Source of the DNA: Paenibacillus sp. USDA918EY
GTDB taxonomy: Bacteria; Bacillota; Bacilli; Paenibacillales; Paenibacillaceae
Assembly: GCF_009870825.1 (NCBI RefSeq)
Contig: NZ_WTWY01000006.1
Location: forward strand, 1-64,000
Length of the DNA: 64,000 bases
Direction: 5' to 3'
Below are positions 26,728-35,474 of the stretch, in pieces. Within the stretch, counting starts at the first letter, position 1, and each line of letters begins with the position of its first letter. A program made the position numbers and the translations under genes. Under the pieces are notes generated by a model. It was given only the letters and a program-made list of their open reading frames with translations, was not told where the DNA came from and did not search any database.

Positions 26728-27347
26728 TCTCCCCCCGCTTCATCCCCGCCGCCCTCGGCTTGGAACAAAATCTCGCTTTGATCCCTGAATTCTCCCGCCA
26801 AAATGCATAATGTCGGCTTTTGGCCCATTCGCAAAAATCCCTCGCCTTCCAGGATCGAAGGCACCAGTCCCCGCATGAATTCAATCGCAAACAGATGGTA
26901 TCTGTACGCTTCGATTTGCAAAATCCGCTCCACGTCCATGGCAGAGATTTTACGCGCGTAGTTCGATTTCACGTTGTCAAGCGCAGCGATTCTCTGAAAT
27001 AACGGATTAAATATAAAATCGGCCTGCCACTGCACGACACACTCCGAAGGATCGAGAAACCAGCGTTCGTCCAAAACATCGATCCGATAAACGGCCTGAT
27101 GTTCCATGATACTCGTCCTCAATAAAGACAGATAGATATACTGGATATCCCCCTTAAGCTGCTGCTCCTGAAGATGGACGGCCTGCATGCAGGCCGTGTC
27201 CACCGCTTTTAAAAACCCTGCCTCGATTTCCGCTTGATTCTTTTCATAATGCTCGCCTATCGCCGCAAGATCCTCCTGCCAGCGCTCGAGCACATATTTT
27301 TCAAGAAAATCCCCTAACGCCGCATCCCGATCCATGACAGAACTCAT
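26724..27347 (-). CDS. Unknown operon protein between spike and PAAR genes
   Basis: A 207-residue soluble, largely helical protein with no family I recognise. A long N-terminal helix (LGDFLEKYVLERWQEDL) is followed by a mixed alpha/beta region with a tryptophan-rich WFLDPSECVVQW segment and a C-terminal helix pair. It overlaps both neighbours by ATGA (27344-27347 and 26724-26727), so its translation is tightly coupled to the spike gene. An adaptor or chaperone for spike or effector assembly is possible. Confidence 0.5.
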   Translation of the reverse strand: MSSVMDRDAALGDFLEKYVLERWQEDLAAIGEHYEKNQAEIEAGFLKAVDTACMQAVHLQEQQLKGDIQYIYLSLLRTSIMEHQAVYRIDVLDERWFLDPSECVVQWQADFIFNPLFQRIAALDNVKSNYARKISAMDVERILQIEAYRYHLFAIEFMRGLVPSILEGEGFLRMGQKPTLCILAGEFRDQSEILFQAEGGGDEAGGE

Positions 27348-28756
27348 TCGATATTCACCCGGCCTCCGCTCATGGTCACCTCGTCCTCGATCCGCATCGA
27401 GGCGCCGCCTTGCACCAGTTCTACGCCCGTATCGCCTTGAATCATGATTTTGGCCCCGCCGGTAATTTCGATATCTTCCATCGCGGATAAGGAGATTTTT
27501 TTGTCGCTGTTAATTTCAATCCCCCCGTCATCGGTGAGCTTCATTAACAACTGGCCGCCGCCGATGATTTCGACGGAGCCGGGTTTAAACACGATCTGTT
27601 TCCCGTATTTCGTGCTGATGCTTTTGACCGACGGGTCGCTGCGTTTTTGCGGGTCCGCCGATTCCTTATCGACGGAGCTGGCGGCAAAAGCGTGTTTTTC
27701 CTGTTCATCCGGAAAATATAAACGGACTTCATCGCCAACCTCCGGCATGCAGTACCACCCGCTTCCATCCGGCGAGGAATACACGGTCGAATAAGGGAAC
27801 CACATCGCTTCATGTACGGGCTGATCCTGGTCGATGTTTAAGCCCAGCTTGACTTTGTCCTTGGCCACATCCAGTATTTTTCCGAACAGCGAGGTTCCGG
27901 CCAGCTCATAGCGGTACTGTACCGGGCACAACAAACCTTTGCGGTCTTTCAGCTCATACTGATGAATCAAGAGGTCATGCTCCAGCTTCGTCTCGACCCT
28001 GCTCACGTACATGGTGCTCCGTTGAAATTTCACCGCGCTTCCGAGTTCCAGCCATTGATGGCTTGTGACGGAATAGCTGATGCTGTTGTGCTCATGGATG
28101 CCGTCCACGCCGTTTTCCGATTTCGTCTTATACTCTTTCAGGTTTTTGTGGATCGTATAATTGTGTTCGCGCAGCTCGCGGGGTTCGCCCAGGTCCGGAA
28201 TACCGATAAAAAATTTCACGCCTTCGCCGGAACTCATCGGAATGAGGGGCGCATGGAAGTGGGAAGCCAGACGTTTTATGAAAGCCCAGTCCGTTTCCTG
28301 GTATTGAACGATCAGCCCTCCGATGTTTTTGCCTTGCGAAGCTTCATCGATCATATCCGATTTGGGGTAGCTCGCCATCACCCGTTTGAACAACTGGCTA
28401 TACGGCATATGCTCGTTTTGGAATGATCGGCTTTCCTTGCGAAAATCCATGGTGATCGTGGAACTATGAGCTTCGATCGTCATCGTTCTGACATCGCGTA
28501 CGGCTTGGACGGACATGTTGGTAATGACGCCTTGAAACAAGGTGATTACCTTGTCTTTATCGCGCACCGTGACCCGAATCGTATCGTCGGCTTCGACCTG
28601 TTCCACATACTTGTCCAGCATTTCTTCGGATACGACCCCGCTGACCGACAGCTTGACGTGCTCGCCAACCTGCTTGACCAGACGCAAATCCGTAATCCGT
28701 TCAAAACGATAATGGGATACCGAAATGTCCGCAGATGAATAGATGGTTTGGCTCAT
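27344..28756 (-). CDS. VgrG/phage gpD-like spike protein (no toxin tip)
   Basis: A 470-residue protein homologous to the core of the toxin-bearing spike at 23072. It shares YQETDWAFIKRLASHF, GWYCMPEVGDEVRLYFPDEQ and a C-terminal run of short beta repeats (KISLSAMEDIEITGGAKI) typical of a spike needle. It ends there, with no linker or toxin. The start is ATG 28756 in an ATGA overlap with the preceding gene; the upstream in-frame extension lies within that gene. This is probably the structural spike of the system. Confidence 0.78.
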   Translation of the reverse strand: MSQTIYSSADISVSHYRFERITDLRLVKQVGEHVKLSVSGVVSEEMLDKYVEQVEADDTIRVTVRDKDKVITLFQGVITNMSVQAVRDVRTMTIEAHSSTITMDFRKESRSFQNEHMPYSQLFKRVMASYPKSDMIDEASQGKNIGGLIVQYQETDWAFIKRLASHFHAPLIPMSSGEGVKFFIGIPDLGEPRELREHNYTIHKNLKEYKTKSENGVDGIHEHNSISYSVTSHQWLELGSAVKFQRSTMYVSRVETKLEHDLLIHQYELKDRKGLLCPVQYRYELAGTSLFGKILDVAKDKVKLGLNIDQDQPVHEAMWFPYSTVYSSPDGSGWYCMPEVGDEVRLYFPDEQEKHAFAASSVDKESADPQKRSDPSVKSISTKYGKQIVFKPGSVEIIGGGQLLMKLTDDGGIEINSDKKISLSAMEDIEITGGAKIMIQGDTGVELVQGGASMRIEDEVTMSGGRVNIE

Positions 28757-29349
28757 GCCTGATCCTCCTTCTCTTCCTGAATGACCGTGACGGTTCGAAT
28801 GACCTGGTACGCAATGTCCCTCCAATCGGCATATTCCTCATAACGGCAGCAAAAAGTTCCCATTAAAATTTGGCCCTCCAGCTCCAAAAAGAACATGATG
28901 TTAAACAGGGAACCGTCAAACACGATGCTTTTGAATTCAAAAAAGCCGATCGGCTTGCCGTTCACCACTTCAACCCCGCTCTCGTAAAACACGTGGGAAG
29001 GGTTGGACTTTTGGATCATCATTTTCATGCCGCTGGTCAGCTCTTCAACCATTTCGTCCTGGAGCTCATGATCGATCCGGTTGAACGTGAAGTTGGTGCT
29101 GCCTGACGCATCGCTTTGAATAATTTCCGGCCGCTGCTCATAGGGGTATTTCACGGAACGCGCCTGCTGCGGCATCTCTTCAAAATCCTTCGGCAGAAAT
29201 ACCTTCAGCTTGTCCTCGTAGAAGGCTTGCTCCGTAAATTCGAAGTACCTGCCGCCGATTTTGACAGGTCCGTCGCAAATCGAATTCGGGCTCATGGCTT
29301 GCTCCGCTTCGTTAAGAAATTGCGCAATTTTCTCATCCATAAATGACAT
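28753..29349 (-). CDS. DcrB/Eag-type chaperone-like protein
   Basis: A 198-residue protein with the order of the DcrB/PsbP/Eag fold: an FLPKDFEEM strand-helix, KYPYEQRPE (the 'Y-P...RP' strand), a helix around residue 100, then GKPIGFFEFKSIVFDGSLFNIMFFLELEGQILMGTFCCR with the terminal W-R-DIA helix. In Gram-negative type VI systems Eag chaperones of this fold hold effector transmembrane helices. Its location right before the spike genes, one of which has a long hydrophobic segment, fits. Assignment is by pattern only. Confidence 0.6.
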   Translation of the reverse strand: MSFMDEKIAQFLNEAEQAMSPNSICDGPVKIGGRYFEFTEQAFYEDKLKVFLPKDFEEMPQQARSVKYPYEQRPEIIQSDASGSTNFTFNRIDHELQDEMVEELTSGMKMMIQKSNPSHVFYESGVEVVNGKPIGFFEFKSIVFDGSLFNIMFFLELEGQILMGTFCCRYEEYADWRDIAYQVIRTVTVIQEEKEDQA

Positions 29350-29380
29350 TGCGGTCTCCTCCTCTGCCGTTTTGCAAGAT

Positions 29381-30157
29381 TTAATCCACTATCATCCTCT
29401 GGCTTGCGCCCAGGCCCATCCCCATCCGGCTGCTGCCGCGGGCATGTTCGAGAATCCGGGCTAAATACTTATGTATTTCCACGTTGCCGTAATCTTTGTA
29501 GGCGATGCCGAGACGTCTTGCGATGTAATGCAAAATCACGTCCCGGCTGACGGTGCCTTCGTTCAGGCACATCATGGCGAACACCATGTCCTGCGGATCG
29601 GCGCCTCCCCTCCCCAGCATTTCCTCCGCAAAACGCCGCATGATGACCGGGGACAAGGTGCTTTTGCCAAAGGACGCGATGCTTACATGCAGCACATTGA
29701 CGGTGTTATATTCGGTGGCCATGTCCTGAAAATTTTGATAGTCCTGGCGCAGCCTTGCGCCGTCCTTCAGCTTGAAGCGGCAAAGCTCCATTTCGGAGGA
29801 GCGCGTCTCCAGCTGTTGATCCAGCACAATCTCGCTGCGGAACTCTTGCCAATCGCTGTCTTCCCGGCCCTCCTGAAAACGGATTTTGACCGCGCTCTCC
29901 CGTCCCGTTGCCATATACGAAAGGGCCGCCGGCTGTTTCATGATGTATATTCTTCCTTGGTGCTTGACGATCCCGGGTGCAACGGTCAGCGAATCCGTCC
30001 CAACCGAGATGCCCGCCCCCGTCACGATGCCGTCCGTATAATCCCGGTAATAGACGTCGGTAAATTCACGCGGGAAATCCCGCAAATTTTCCAGCATCGC
30101 CGTTTTTAAGATCCGGCCTTTGTTGAATTTCGGTGCGATATGGGTGAACAATGGCAT
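29381..30157 (-). CDS. Putative baseplate protein (TssK/phage receptor-type shoulder domain)
   Basis: A 258-residue protein. Near the N-terminus a helix (LENLRDFPREFTDVYYRDYTDG) runs into IVTGAGISV...LTVAPGIVKHQGRIYIM, the layout of phage baseplate/receptor-connector shoulder domains also found in TssK-like proteins. A C-terminal helical domain follows. The start is ATG 30157 after AAAGGGG; TTG 30169 is in frame but poorly spaced. It is first in the row of overlapping spike genes. Role by analogy only. Confidence 0.5.
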   Translation of the reverse strand: MPLFTHIAPKFNKGRILKTAMLENLRDFPREFTDVYYRDYTDGIVTGAGISVGTDSLTVAPGIVKHQGRIYIMKQPAALSYMATGRESAVKIRFQEGREDSDWQEFRSEIVLDQQLETRSSEMELCRFKLKDGARLRQDYQNFQDMATEYNTVNVLHVSIASFGKSTLSPVIMRRFAEEMLGRGGADPQDMVFAMMCLNEGTVSRDVILHYIARRLGIAYKDYGNVEIHKYLARILEHARGSSRMGMGLGASQRMIVD

Positions 30158-30293
30158 CCCCCTTTCCAAATCCTATGGAGAACATTCAGATGTACTGCCC
30201 GGCAATAAAAGTTGAATCCGATGATTTTACGAATGAAGACAACCGGGCGAAATGTGCGCGCCTGTTGACCGAAAACGATATATTCTCGGATGC

Positions 30294-30866
30294 TTAATCT
30301 TGCGGATGTTGCGGTTGTTGCGGGTTCTGCGGATACTCCGGGTATTGCGGATATTGCGGGTACTGAGAATATGGCGGGTACTGAGGATATGGCGGATACT
30401 GCAGATATTGCGCTCTACTCATCTCAAGAACCTTTTTATCGACCACATAAGTATTCGCAATCATATCATGAAGAGCTTGTTTGTGTTTGGTAAACGCCGC
30501 CATGATAAAACCAATGTCAAAAGTTAATACCGAGACGATTTTGCTCCAATATCTTCCGGCTGCACGACCAAATGAAATTCTCCTATAGTGCTCATCTACG
30601 ACGATAATCCCAAGCGCCCTTTTGCCAAGCGTCCCCTGTAATTTGGAAGATTCCAAAACCGCATAATAAAGCCAGACGGCAGAAATAATGCATAACAATG
30701 AAATAATATAGGGTACGCTGACCAAATACCGTCCGTATTCAAATGCTTTAATTAAGAAAAAACTATCGAGCAATATCCTAATTAATCCAATCGATATAAC
30801 CAAAAAGTATAAGACAGTAACGTCTAATATATGGGCAATAAGTCTCCTCCAAAATCCCGCGTACAT
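30294..30866 (-). CDS. RDD-family membrane protein with Tyr-Pro-Gln repeat tail
   Basis: A 190-residue protein. Residues ~1-145 form an RDD domain: WRRLIAHILDVTVLY in the first helix with the conserved Arg/Asp, three to four transmembrane helices, TLGKRALGIIVV, and DMIANTYVV at the end. The last ~40 residues are a low-complexity YPPYPQYPQYPEYPQNP tail made by short tandem repeats. ATG start after GGAGACG. Paralogue of the next gene upstream. The cytoplasmic tail could be a docking strip. Confidence 0.75.
   Translation of the reverse strand: MYAGFWRRLIAHILDVTVLYFLVISIGLIRILLDSFFLIKAFEYGRYLVSVPYIISLLCIISAVWLYYAVLESSKLQGTLGKRALGIIVVDEHYRRISFGRAAGRYWSKIVSVLTFDIGFIMAAFTKHKQALHDMIANTYVVDKKVLEMSRAQYLQYPPYPQYPPYSQYPQYPQYPEYPQNPQQPQHPQD
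30297..30416 (-). repeat. Nine-base tandem repeats encoding the Tyr-Pro-Gln tail
   Basis: Imperfect repeats of the GCGGATATT / GCGGGTACT type (plus-strand reading) span about 115 bases and encode PQYPPYPQY-like units on the minus strand. Copy number could vary by slippage without shifting frame. Confidence 0.8.
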
Positions 30867-30962
30867 TTTTTCGTCTCCTTACTCAGCTCATCTTGAAATT
30901 CTTGCAAGAATCCCTCCGGCATAGAATTGCCATATTTTATATTTCCGGACTGACAAACCGGT

Positions 30963-31502
30963 CTACAACGCCTTCACAGCCTTGACACTTTGCATTCCGG
31001 CATCCAAGTTCGCATCCCTATCAGTCAGATACTTCTGAAACTGCTTTTGATTCACCACATAGGTCTTGGCGATCTTATCGTGCAGCGACTGCCTGTATGG
31101 AGTGAAAAGCACCATGATATATCCCGCGCATAGGATCAGGCTCGAAAGCATCTTGCTCCAAAATCTGGCGCTCGCCTTGCCGAAGCTGAGCCTTTCGTAC
31201 ATTTCGTTTACCACGATCAGGCCCACCCACTTTTTTCCCCAAGTAGCTTGTCTTCGGGAAGATTCCATCAAAGCGAAATATAGCCAGCAGAAGATTAGAA
31301 TCAGTATTAGCGCCACATTTTTGGATATATCAAAATCAATAACATGTTTCAAATCTTCTATACTTGCACCTTGGTTCAAAAGATGTTGAGCATAAATCCC
31401 GCGGATACGGTAAAAAGCGGATTTCAGCACGAAAAAAATGAGCCATACCACAATCAAATCAAGACAATAAGCCAAAAGGCGTTTCCAGAAACTTGCGTAC
31501 AT
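30963..31502 (-). CDS. RDD-family membrane protein
   Basis: A 179-residue RDD protein closely related to the 30294 gene: FWKRLLAYCLDLIVVW, then TWGKKWVGLIVVNEMYERLSFGKASARFWSKM and LHDKIAKTYVV at the end of the domain. There is no repeat tail. The start is ATG 31502 after GGGAGGAG, rather than the in-frame codon at 31517. Two RDD paralogues in the contractile-system region may provide a membrane-associated component, though RDD function is not defined. Confidence 0.75.
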   Translation of the reverse strand: MYASFWKRLLAYCLDLIVVWLIFFVLKSAFYRIRGIYAQHLLNQGASIEDLKHVIDFDISKNVALILILIFCWLYFALMESSRRQATWGKKWVGLIVVNEMYERLSFGKASARFWSKMLSSLILCAGYIMVLFTPYRQSLHDKIAKTYVVNQKQFQKYLTDRDANLDAGMQSVKAVKAL

Positions 31503-31529
31503 TTTTTCTCCTCCCATGGATCGGATGAA

Positions 31530-32063
31530 TCAATATCTTTCAAAGTCAGCCTTCCTTTTCGCCAAAGCCACGTTTGCTTGAGTGCAGCTTTGATCTCCGA
31601 TCCGGGCGCTCAGCAGCGATATCAATTCGGCGATTCCGGTCATGTGTTCGGAAAGGCGGATCGTTCCCCGCGGACTTTTCAAAATGAATTGCCCACCGAA
31701 GAACCGGGTATGTTCCACGCTTGTAATCTCTTCATATTTCAGCATTCTTCTGCCGTTCCAGCGTCTAACCTTGATGGAGGACTCCCCTGCCTCTGCTTTA
31801 AAGCTCAAAACACCCGGCAGGAATAAAGTGAAGAAAACAGCGATTACAGCCAACAAATAGACGAGCTGTTCCTCATCAGGCGAACTTTCGGTCATTAGCG
31901 ACATCACAAGCGCTAACCAACCTGCAAGGCATCCGCCAATGACAAGAACGATCCAAAGTACCGGCTTCTGAAAAACCAACTCGCCCGAAGCACCCCGTTT
32001 GGCCGGTTTAAAAGGTGTTCCCAAAATTTTTTTGACCAAGATCGTCATGAAACGCCAATTCAT
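31530..32063 (-). CDS. Two-helix membrane protein with PH-like domain, function unknown
   Basis: A 177-residue protein with a short cytoplasmic N-terminus, two transmembrane helices (~55-75 and ~85-108) and a soluble C-terminal half. That half has strands SSIKVRRWNGRRMLKYEEITSVEH and FILKSPRGTIRLSEH, which resemble bacterial PH-like (YcxB/bPH) domains. AGGAGAG precedes the ATG. It lies between the Hsp70-like gene and the RDD genes, in the same direction. Confidence 0.55.
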   Translation of the reverse strand: MNWRFMTILVKKILGTPFKPAKRGASGELVFQKPVLWIVLVIGGCLAGWLALVMSLMTESSPDEEQLVYLLAVIAVFFTLFLPGVLSFKAEAGESSIKVRRWNGRRMLKYEEITSVEHTRFFGGQFILKSPRGTIRLSEHMTGIAELISLLSARIGDQSCTQANVALAKRKADFERY

Positions 32064-32089
32064 GGTTATCTCTCCTCTTTCTTGTACGG

Positions 32090-34741
32090 CTATCTCGTCC
32101 CGTCAAAAAAATCCAGCTCCGACTGATCGCTTTCGAACGGAAACAGCGCTTTATGTCCTAACAGAAGTCCCTCGTCCAGGCGCGCGATCGGCAGAACGTG
32201 AAAGCCCCAATGGTTGTCATCCGCAAAGACGAAATATTTCGTCTCCCCGTTGACGATGGAGTCGGTGTCATCCTGCGGGATTTTATCGCCATAGGTGGCC
32301 TGGATATCGACGTATTGCACCGGCTTATATTGATCGGTTCGGTTATGGTACACGTAACTATGACGGAGGCTGCCGTCGCTGCCGCGCAAGAGGAACTCGA
32401 CCTCCCGCGTCTGGAACGGCCGCGAGATGGAGCCCAGCACGAGGTTGCTTCGTTCCAGGCTGCTGATCAGCGCAAGCTCCCGACGGTCATGGGTATGCGA
32501 GCTGACCGTATACGGAATGGCCGCCGCCTGTTTCGTTATGCTCGTCTCGATCATGCCCGATTTACGGGCATTCAGATAACGAATCGCCCCGCGCAGGCAG
32601 GCGAGCTTCAGCTCCGGCACCCGGCCTTCCATCGGCTTCTGCCGGAATTCGATGCTGCGTCCCGGCACGAATTCCTTCAAGGCCTCCCGGAATACGTCGA
32701 TCCGGCAGGACTGGCCGGTCAGCTTGATGATCGAATATTCACCCAGCACGCCGCTCCGGTAGAAGCCGTCCAGAAATTTGCGGACGACCTCGTAAATATC
32801 CGCTTTGATGAGCTGCGTAATTTCCTTGATGTTGAATACGACGTCGGGAATTTCGTACTCATCCTTCAGGACGCCGCCGCGAAACACCGATAGAAACCAG
32901 CGTTCCATCGGCGTGATCTGCAAATCGTTGTCCGATCCCCCGCCTTGCTCCGCGAGGAACCGGTTCCGCAAAATGCCGGTTTTCCGGAAAAATTGCTCCT
33001 TCATCCCCTCGGCGATCTCCCAGAGAAAATAAAAATTGCTGCGCACCCGCAAATATTCGTCGCGGGAACGGTTCTCGTAATGGGCGAAGGCCGTAGGAAT
33101 GACCGCCTCGGCCTCGCGGTAACGGCGCTCCAGCTTGGAATAAACCGCTTCGACGCCCTGCTCGTCCACCTCGCGGAACAGGTCGTTGCCGGGGATGTCG
33201 ATCAGATCATCGATATCGGTGACCCGGTGTTTGCCGCCTGCATAATAATCGGCGAACGCGATTTTCATAAACTGCATGATCCGGTATGTAATGTTGTTGC
33301 CGCCAAAATGGGTATCCCCGTTTTCGTACGTCGCGTCCAGCTCGATCCGGTACGACATATGCCCGTCCTCGATGCGGAAACGGCAGGAGGACAAGTCCGT
33401 CGTCCCTCCCCCGCAGTCGATGACAAGCGCATGATAATCGACGCCTTCCATAAAGCTGTTCCGCTCGATTCCGTCCGCAATCGTGTTGTACAATACCGCC
33501 ATCCCTTCATCCAGGGCGTCCTCCTGCTCGATCCGGTATTCCGGCAGCAGCTCCGCGAACATGTCCAGGAACGGGGCTTTCATCTTCACCGGGCTGGTGA
33601 AATACAGGTTTTTGAACTTGCACTTGAACTGGTGCTCGGCCATCCGGATCACGTATTTGATATAAGCGCGAAGCACTTCGCTCCGGGACACCGTCGCGGT
33701 GTTCCCTTCGCTGTCCATGACCTCGACCTGTTTCCTGAAATCGGTCACCCAGCGCTTCAGCCCTTGAAAGACGGTCGCCCGGCTGCTGTAGCTGCTCCGG
33801 CGGATTTGGAGCAGGGCCTCGTACCCGAACTGGTAGCTGACGGATGAAGGGTCGGAGCAATCCGCGACGCTGACCGCCGTCGGCAGCGCTTCCGTCCAAT
33901 CGGGCGTTTGATAGGCCGGATCCGGAAACTTTACGAAATTGATTTCATTGATCCGAATTTGACCGCCCAGCACATCTTGTCCGCCCGAGGTTTTGGCGTA
34001 TCCGGGATATAAAAAAGCCCCCGCCGTCGTGTTCGATGTGCCGAAGTCGATCGCCAGCACGGCATCCGTCTCCTGCAGCTCGCGGATGTCCAAGTCGGCC
34101 AGCGGGATTTTGTAATATTGGATATGTATGGGCGGCAGAGCCTGCTCTTGATAATAGGTTTTGAACACGTATTCCGAATCCCGTTTGCGGAGGAACAGCA
34201 GGCTGTACTGCCTGTTGGCCGTCCGTTTCCACTCGACGCCGTGATGCGCGGCCAAGTAATAGCCGCCCGATGCCGCCGCCTCGTCCTTGCAAAGATTAAA
34301 AATGCCGCACAGCTCCATCCGGTCGTTCACCAGCAGCGCATTCCCTTCCGCGAACCCGGCCGGCGCCTGCACTTTGTACCCGTCCGCCTTGTCCACCGCA
34401 ATGCCGGGGTAAACGACGATGCGGGCCGGAACGCTGATGCCTCCGTCCCCTCTCAGCGGGGCTTGAAAATATTTGCGGAGGATGACGCTCACCCGTTCGT
34501 ATCCGCCTTCACAGAAACGGCCGATGAACATCCGCTCGTCCGCGCCCAAATATTTCAGGATGACGCGGATCGTCTCTTCGCGGTCAAGCCCGTGACTCAA
34601 TCCTTCGACCAGACGTTCGCGATAACAGATGTTCCGCAGCTGGAATGTCGTCATTTCGTTCAGCTCGTCCCGCGTGTAACGGACCTTCCCGCGCACCCGC
34701 TCCTGGCCGGTGGAATCGGTATACAGTTTGAATCCCCTCAT
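32090..34741 (-). CDS. Divergent Hsp70/actin-fold ATPase with N-terminal extension
   Basis: An 883-residue protein. The first ~225 residues form a separate N-terminal domain with no recognised family. The actin-like ATPase follows: AIDFGTSNTTAGAF (phosphate 1), VIDCGGGTTDLSSC (phosphate 2) and IKLTGQSCRIDVFREAL (adenosine loop). The C-terminal ~180 residues are beta-rich and not a clear Hsp70 substrate domain. With a J-domain gene in the same region it could be an assembly or remodelling chaperone of the contractile apparatus. It starts at ATG after GGAGGAATG. Chaperone status is inferred. Confidence 0.7.
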   Translation of the reverse strand: MRGFKLYTDSTGQERVRGKVRYTRDELNEMTTFQLRNICYRERLVEGLSHGLDREETIRVILKYLGADERMFIGRFCEGGYERVSVILRKYFQAPLRGDGGISVPARIVVYPGIAVDKADGYKVQAPAGFAEGNALLVNDRMELCGIFNLCKDEAAASGGYYLAAHHGVEWKRTANRQYSLLFLRKRDSEYVFKTYYQEQALPPIHIQYYKIPLADLDIRELQETDAVLAIDFGTSNTTAGAFLYPGYAKTSGGQDVLGGQIRINEINFVKFPDPAYQTPDWTEALPTAVSVADCSDPSSVSYQFGYEALLQIRRSSYSSRATVFQGLKRWVTDFRKQVEVMDSEGNTATVSRSEVLRAYIKYVIRMAEHQFKCKFKNLYFTSPVKMKAPFLDMFAELLPEYRIEQEDALDEGMAVLYNTIADGIERNSFMEGVDYHALVIDCGGGTTDLSSCRFRIEDGHMSYRIELDATYENGDTHFGGNNITYRIMQFMKIAFADYYAGGKHRVTDIDDLIDIPGNDLFREVDEQGVEAVYSKLERRYREAEAVIPTAFAHYENRSRDEYLRVRSNFYFLWEIAEGMKEQFFRKTGILRNRFLAEQGGGSDNDLQITPMERWFLSVFRGGVLKDEYEIPDVVFNIKEITQLIKADIYEVVRKFLDGFYRSGVLGEYSIIKLTGQSCRIDVFREALKEFVPGRSIEFRQKPMEGRVPELKLACLRGAIRYLNARKSGMIETSITKQAAAIPYTVSSHTHDRRELALISSLERSNLVLGSISRPFQTREVEFLLRGSDGSLRHSYVYHNRTDQYKPVQYVDIQATYGDKIPQDDTDSIVNGETKYFVFADDNHWGFHVLPIARLDEGLLLGHKALFPFESDQSELDFFDGTR

Positions 34742-34772
34742 GTTACATTCCTCCTCCCATTCTCAGGGCGTC

Positions 34773-35474
34773 TTAATACATCGCGATCCGGTCCAGGACC
34801 ATCGTGTCTTCCGCGTCGATAATGCCGACATGGCAGTCCCAGTACACCTCGGTCCGGTAACGGACCGGCAGAAAAAGCTCCATCAGCAGCTCCAGCTTGC
34901 GGGCGGCGAGTTCCGTTTGCTTTTGTCCGATATAAAACAGCATTTCGTCCTTGTCCTCGTTGTTGACGTAAATCGTCGAACGTTTGAAAATCCGGCTGAC
35001 CGTGCTGCGCAGAAGATTCAGCGTTTCCCCGGTATCGTACATCCGCAAAATGGCGCAAACGATCAGCTCCCGTTCTTCCGGATCAAACAGGCCGATCAGC
35101 TCCTTCACCCGGCTGCCGAACGCCCCGGCTTCCAAATCCCGCAGCACGAAACGGATATAAAACTCGCGTTTGTTCATGCCCTGCATCAAATCGAGCTCCG
35201 CCAAAAAATGAATCAAAATATCGAACAAAACCAAGCGGAACTCTTCGTCTTCCGTCAGGTTGATATCGAGCAAATCGCGGAACATGTCGGGAAACCGGTA
35301 ATGCGGATTGATCTCCACCTCGACGTCATGTTGGCCCCTGGCCGCATTCAGTTCCTTCAGGCTCAGCTCCATGTAAGGCGAATACACCTTCGCCGGCAAA
35401 AACGTAATGTTGTGCTTGCCGATGCCCGCTTCCTGCGCCTGCACAAGCAAATCCCATATGTAATTCAAGCCCAT
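34773..35474 (-). CDS. Unknown conserved-looking protein, candidate baseplate partner
   Basis: A 233-residue soluble, helical protein. No signal, membrane segment or recognised motif; it has an aromatic N-terminus (NYIWDLLVQAQEAG), a central acidic helix region (~85-140) and a C-terminal beta segment. It overlaps the upstream 428-residue gene by ten bases, so the two are translationally coupled and may form a complex. Baseplate or scaffold involvement is a guess from position only. Confidence 0.45.
   Translation of the reverse strand: MGLNYIWDLLVQAQEAGIGKHNITFLPAKVYSPYMELSLKELNAARGQHDVEVEINPHYRFPDMFRDLLDINLTEDEEFRLVLFDILIHFLAELDLMQGMNKREFYIRFVLRDLEAGAFGSRVKELIGLFDPEERELIVCAILRMYDTGETLNLLRSTVSRIFKRSTIYVNNEDKDEMLFYIGQKQTELAARKLELLMELFLPVRYRTEVYWDCHVGIIDAEDTMVLDRIAMY

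Noticed and set aside
30297..30416. CRISPR-like array of short repeats
   Set aside because: Units are 9 bases without spacers and encode a protein tail; not a CRISPR.
32945..33847. 300-codon open frame opposite the Hsp70-like gene
   Set aside because: Antisense of a gene with intact ATPase motifs; no start signal.
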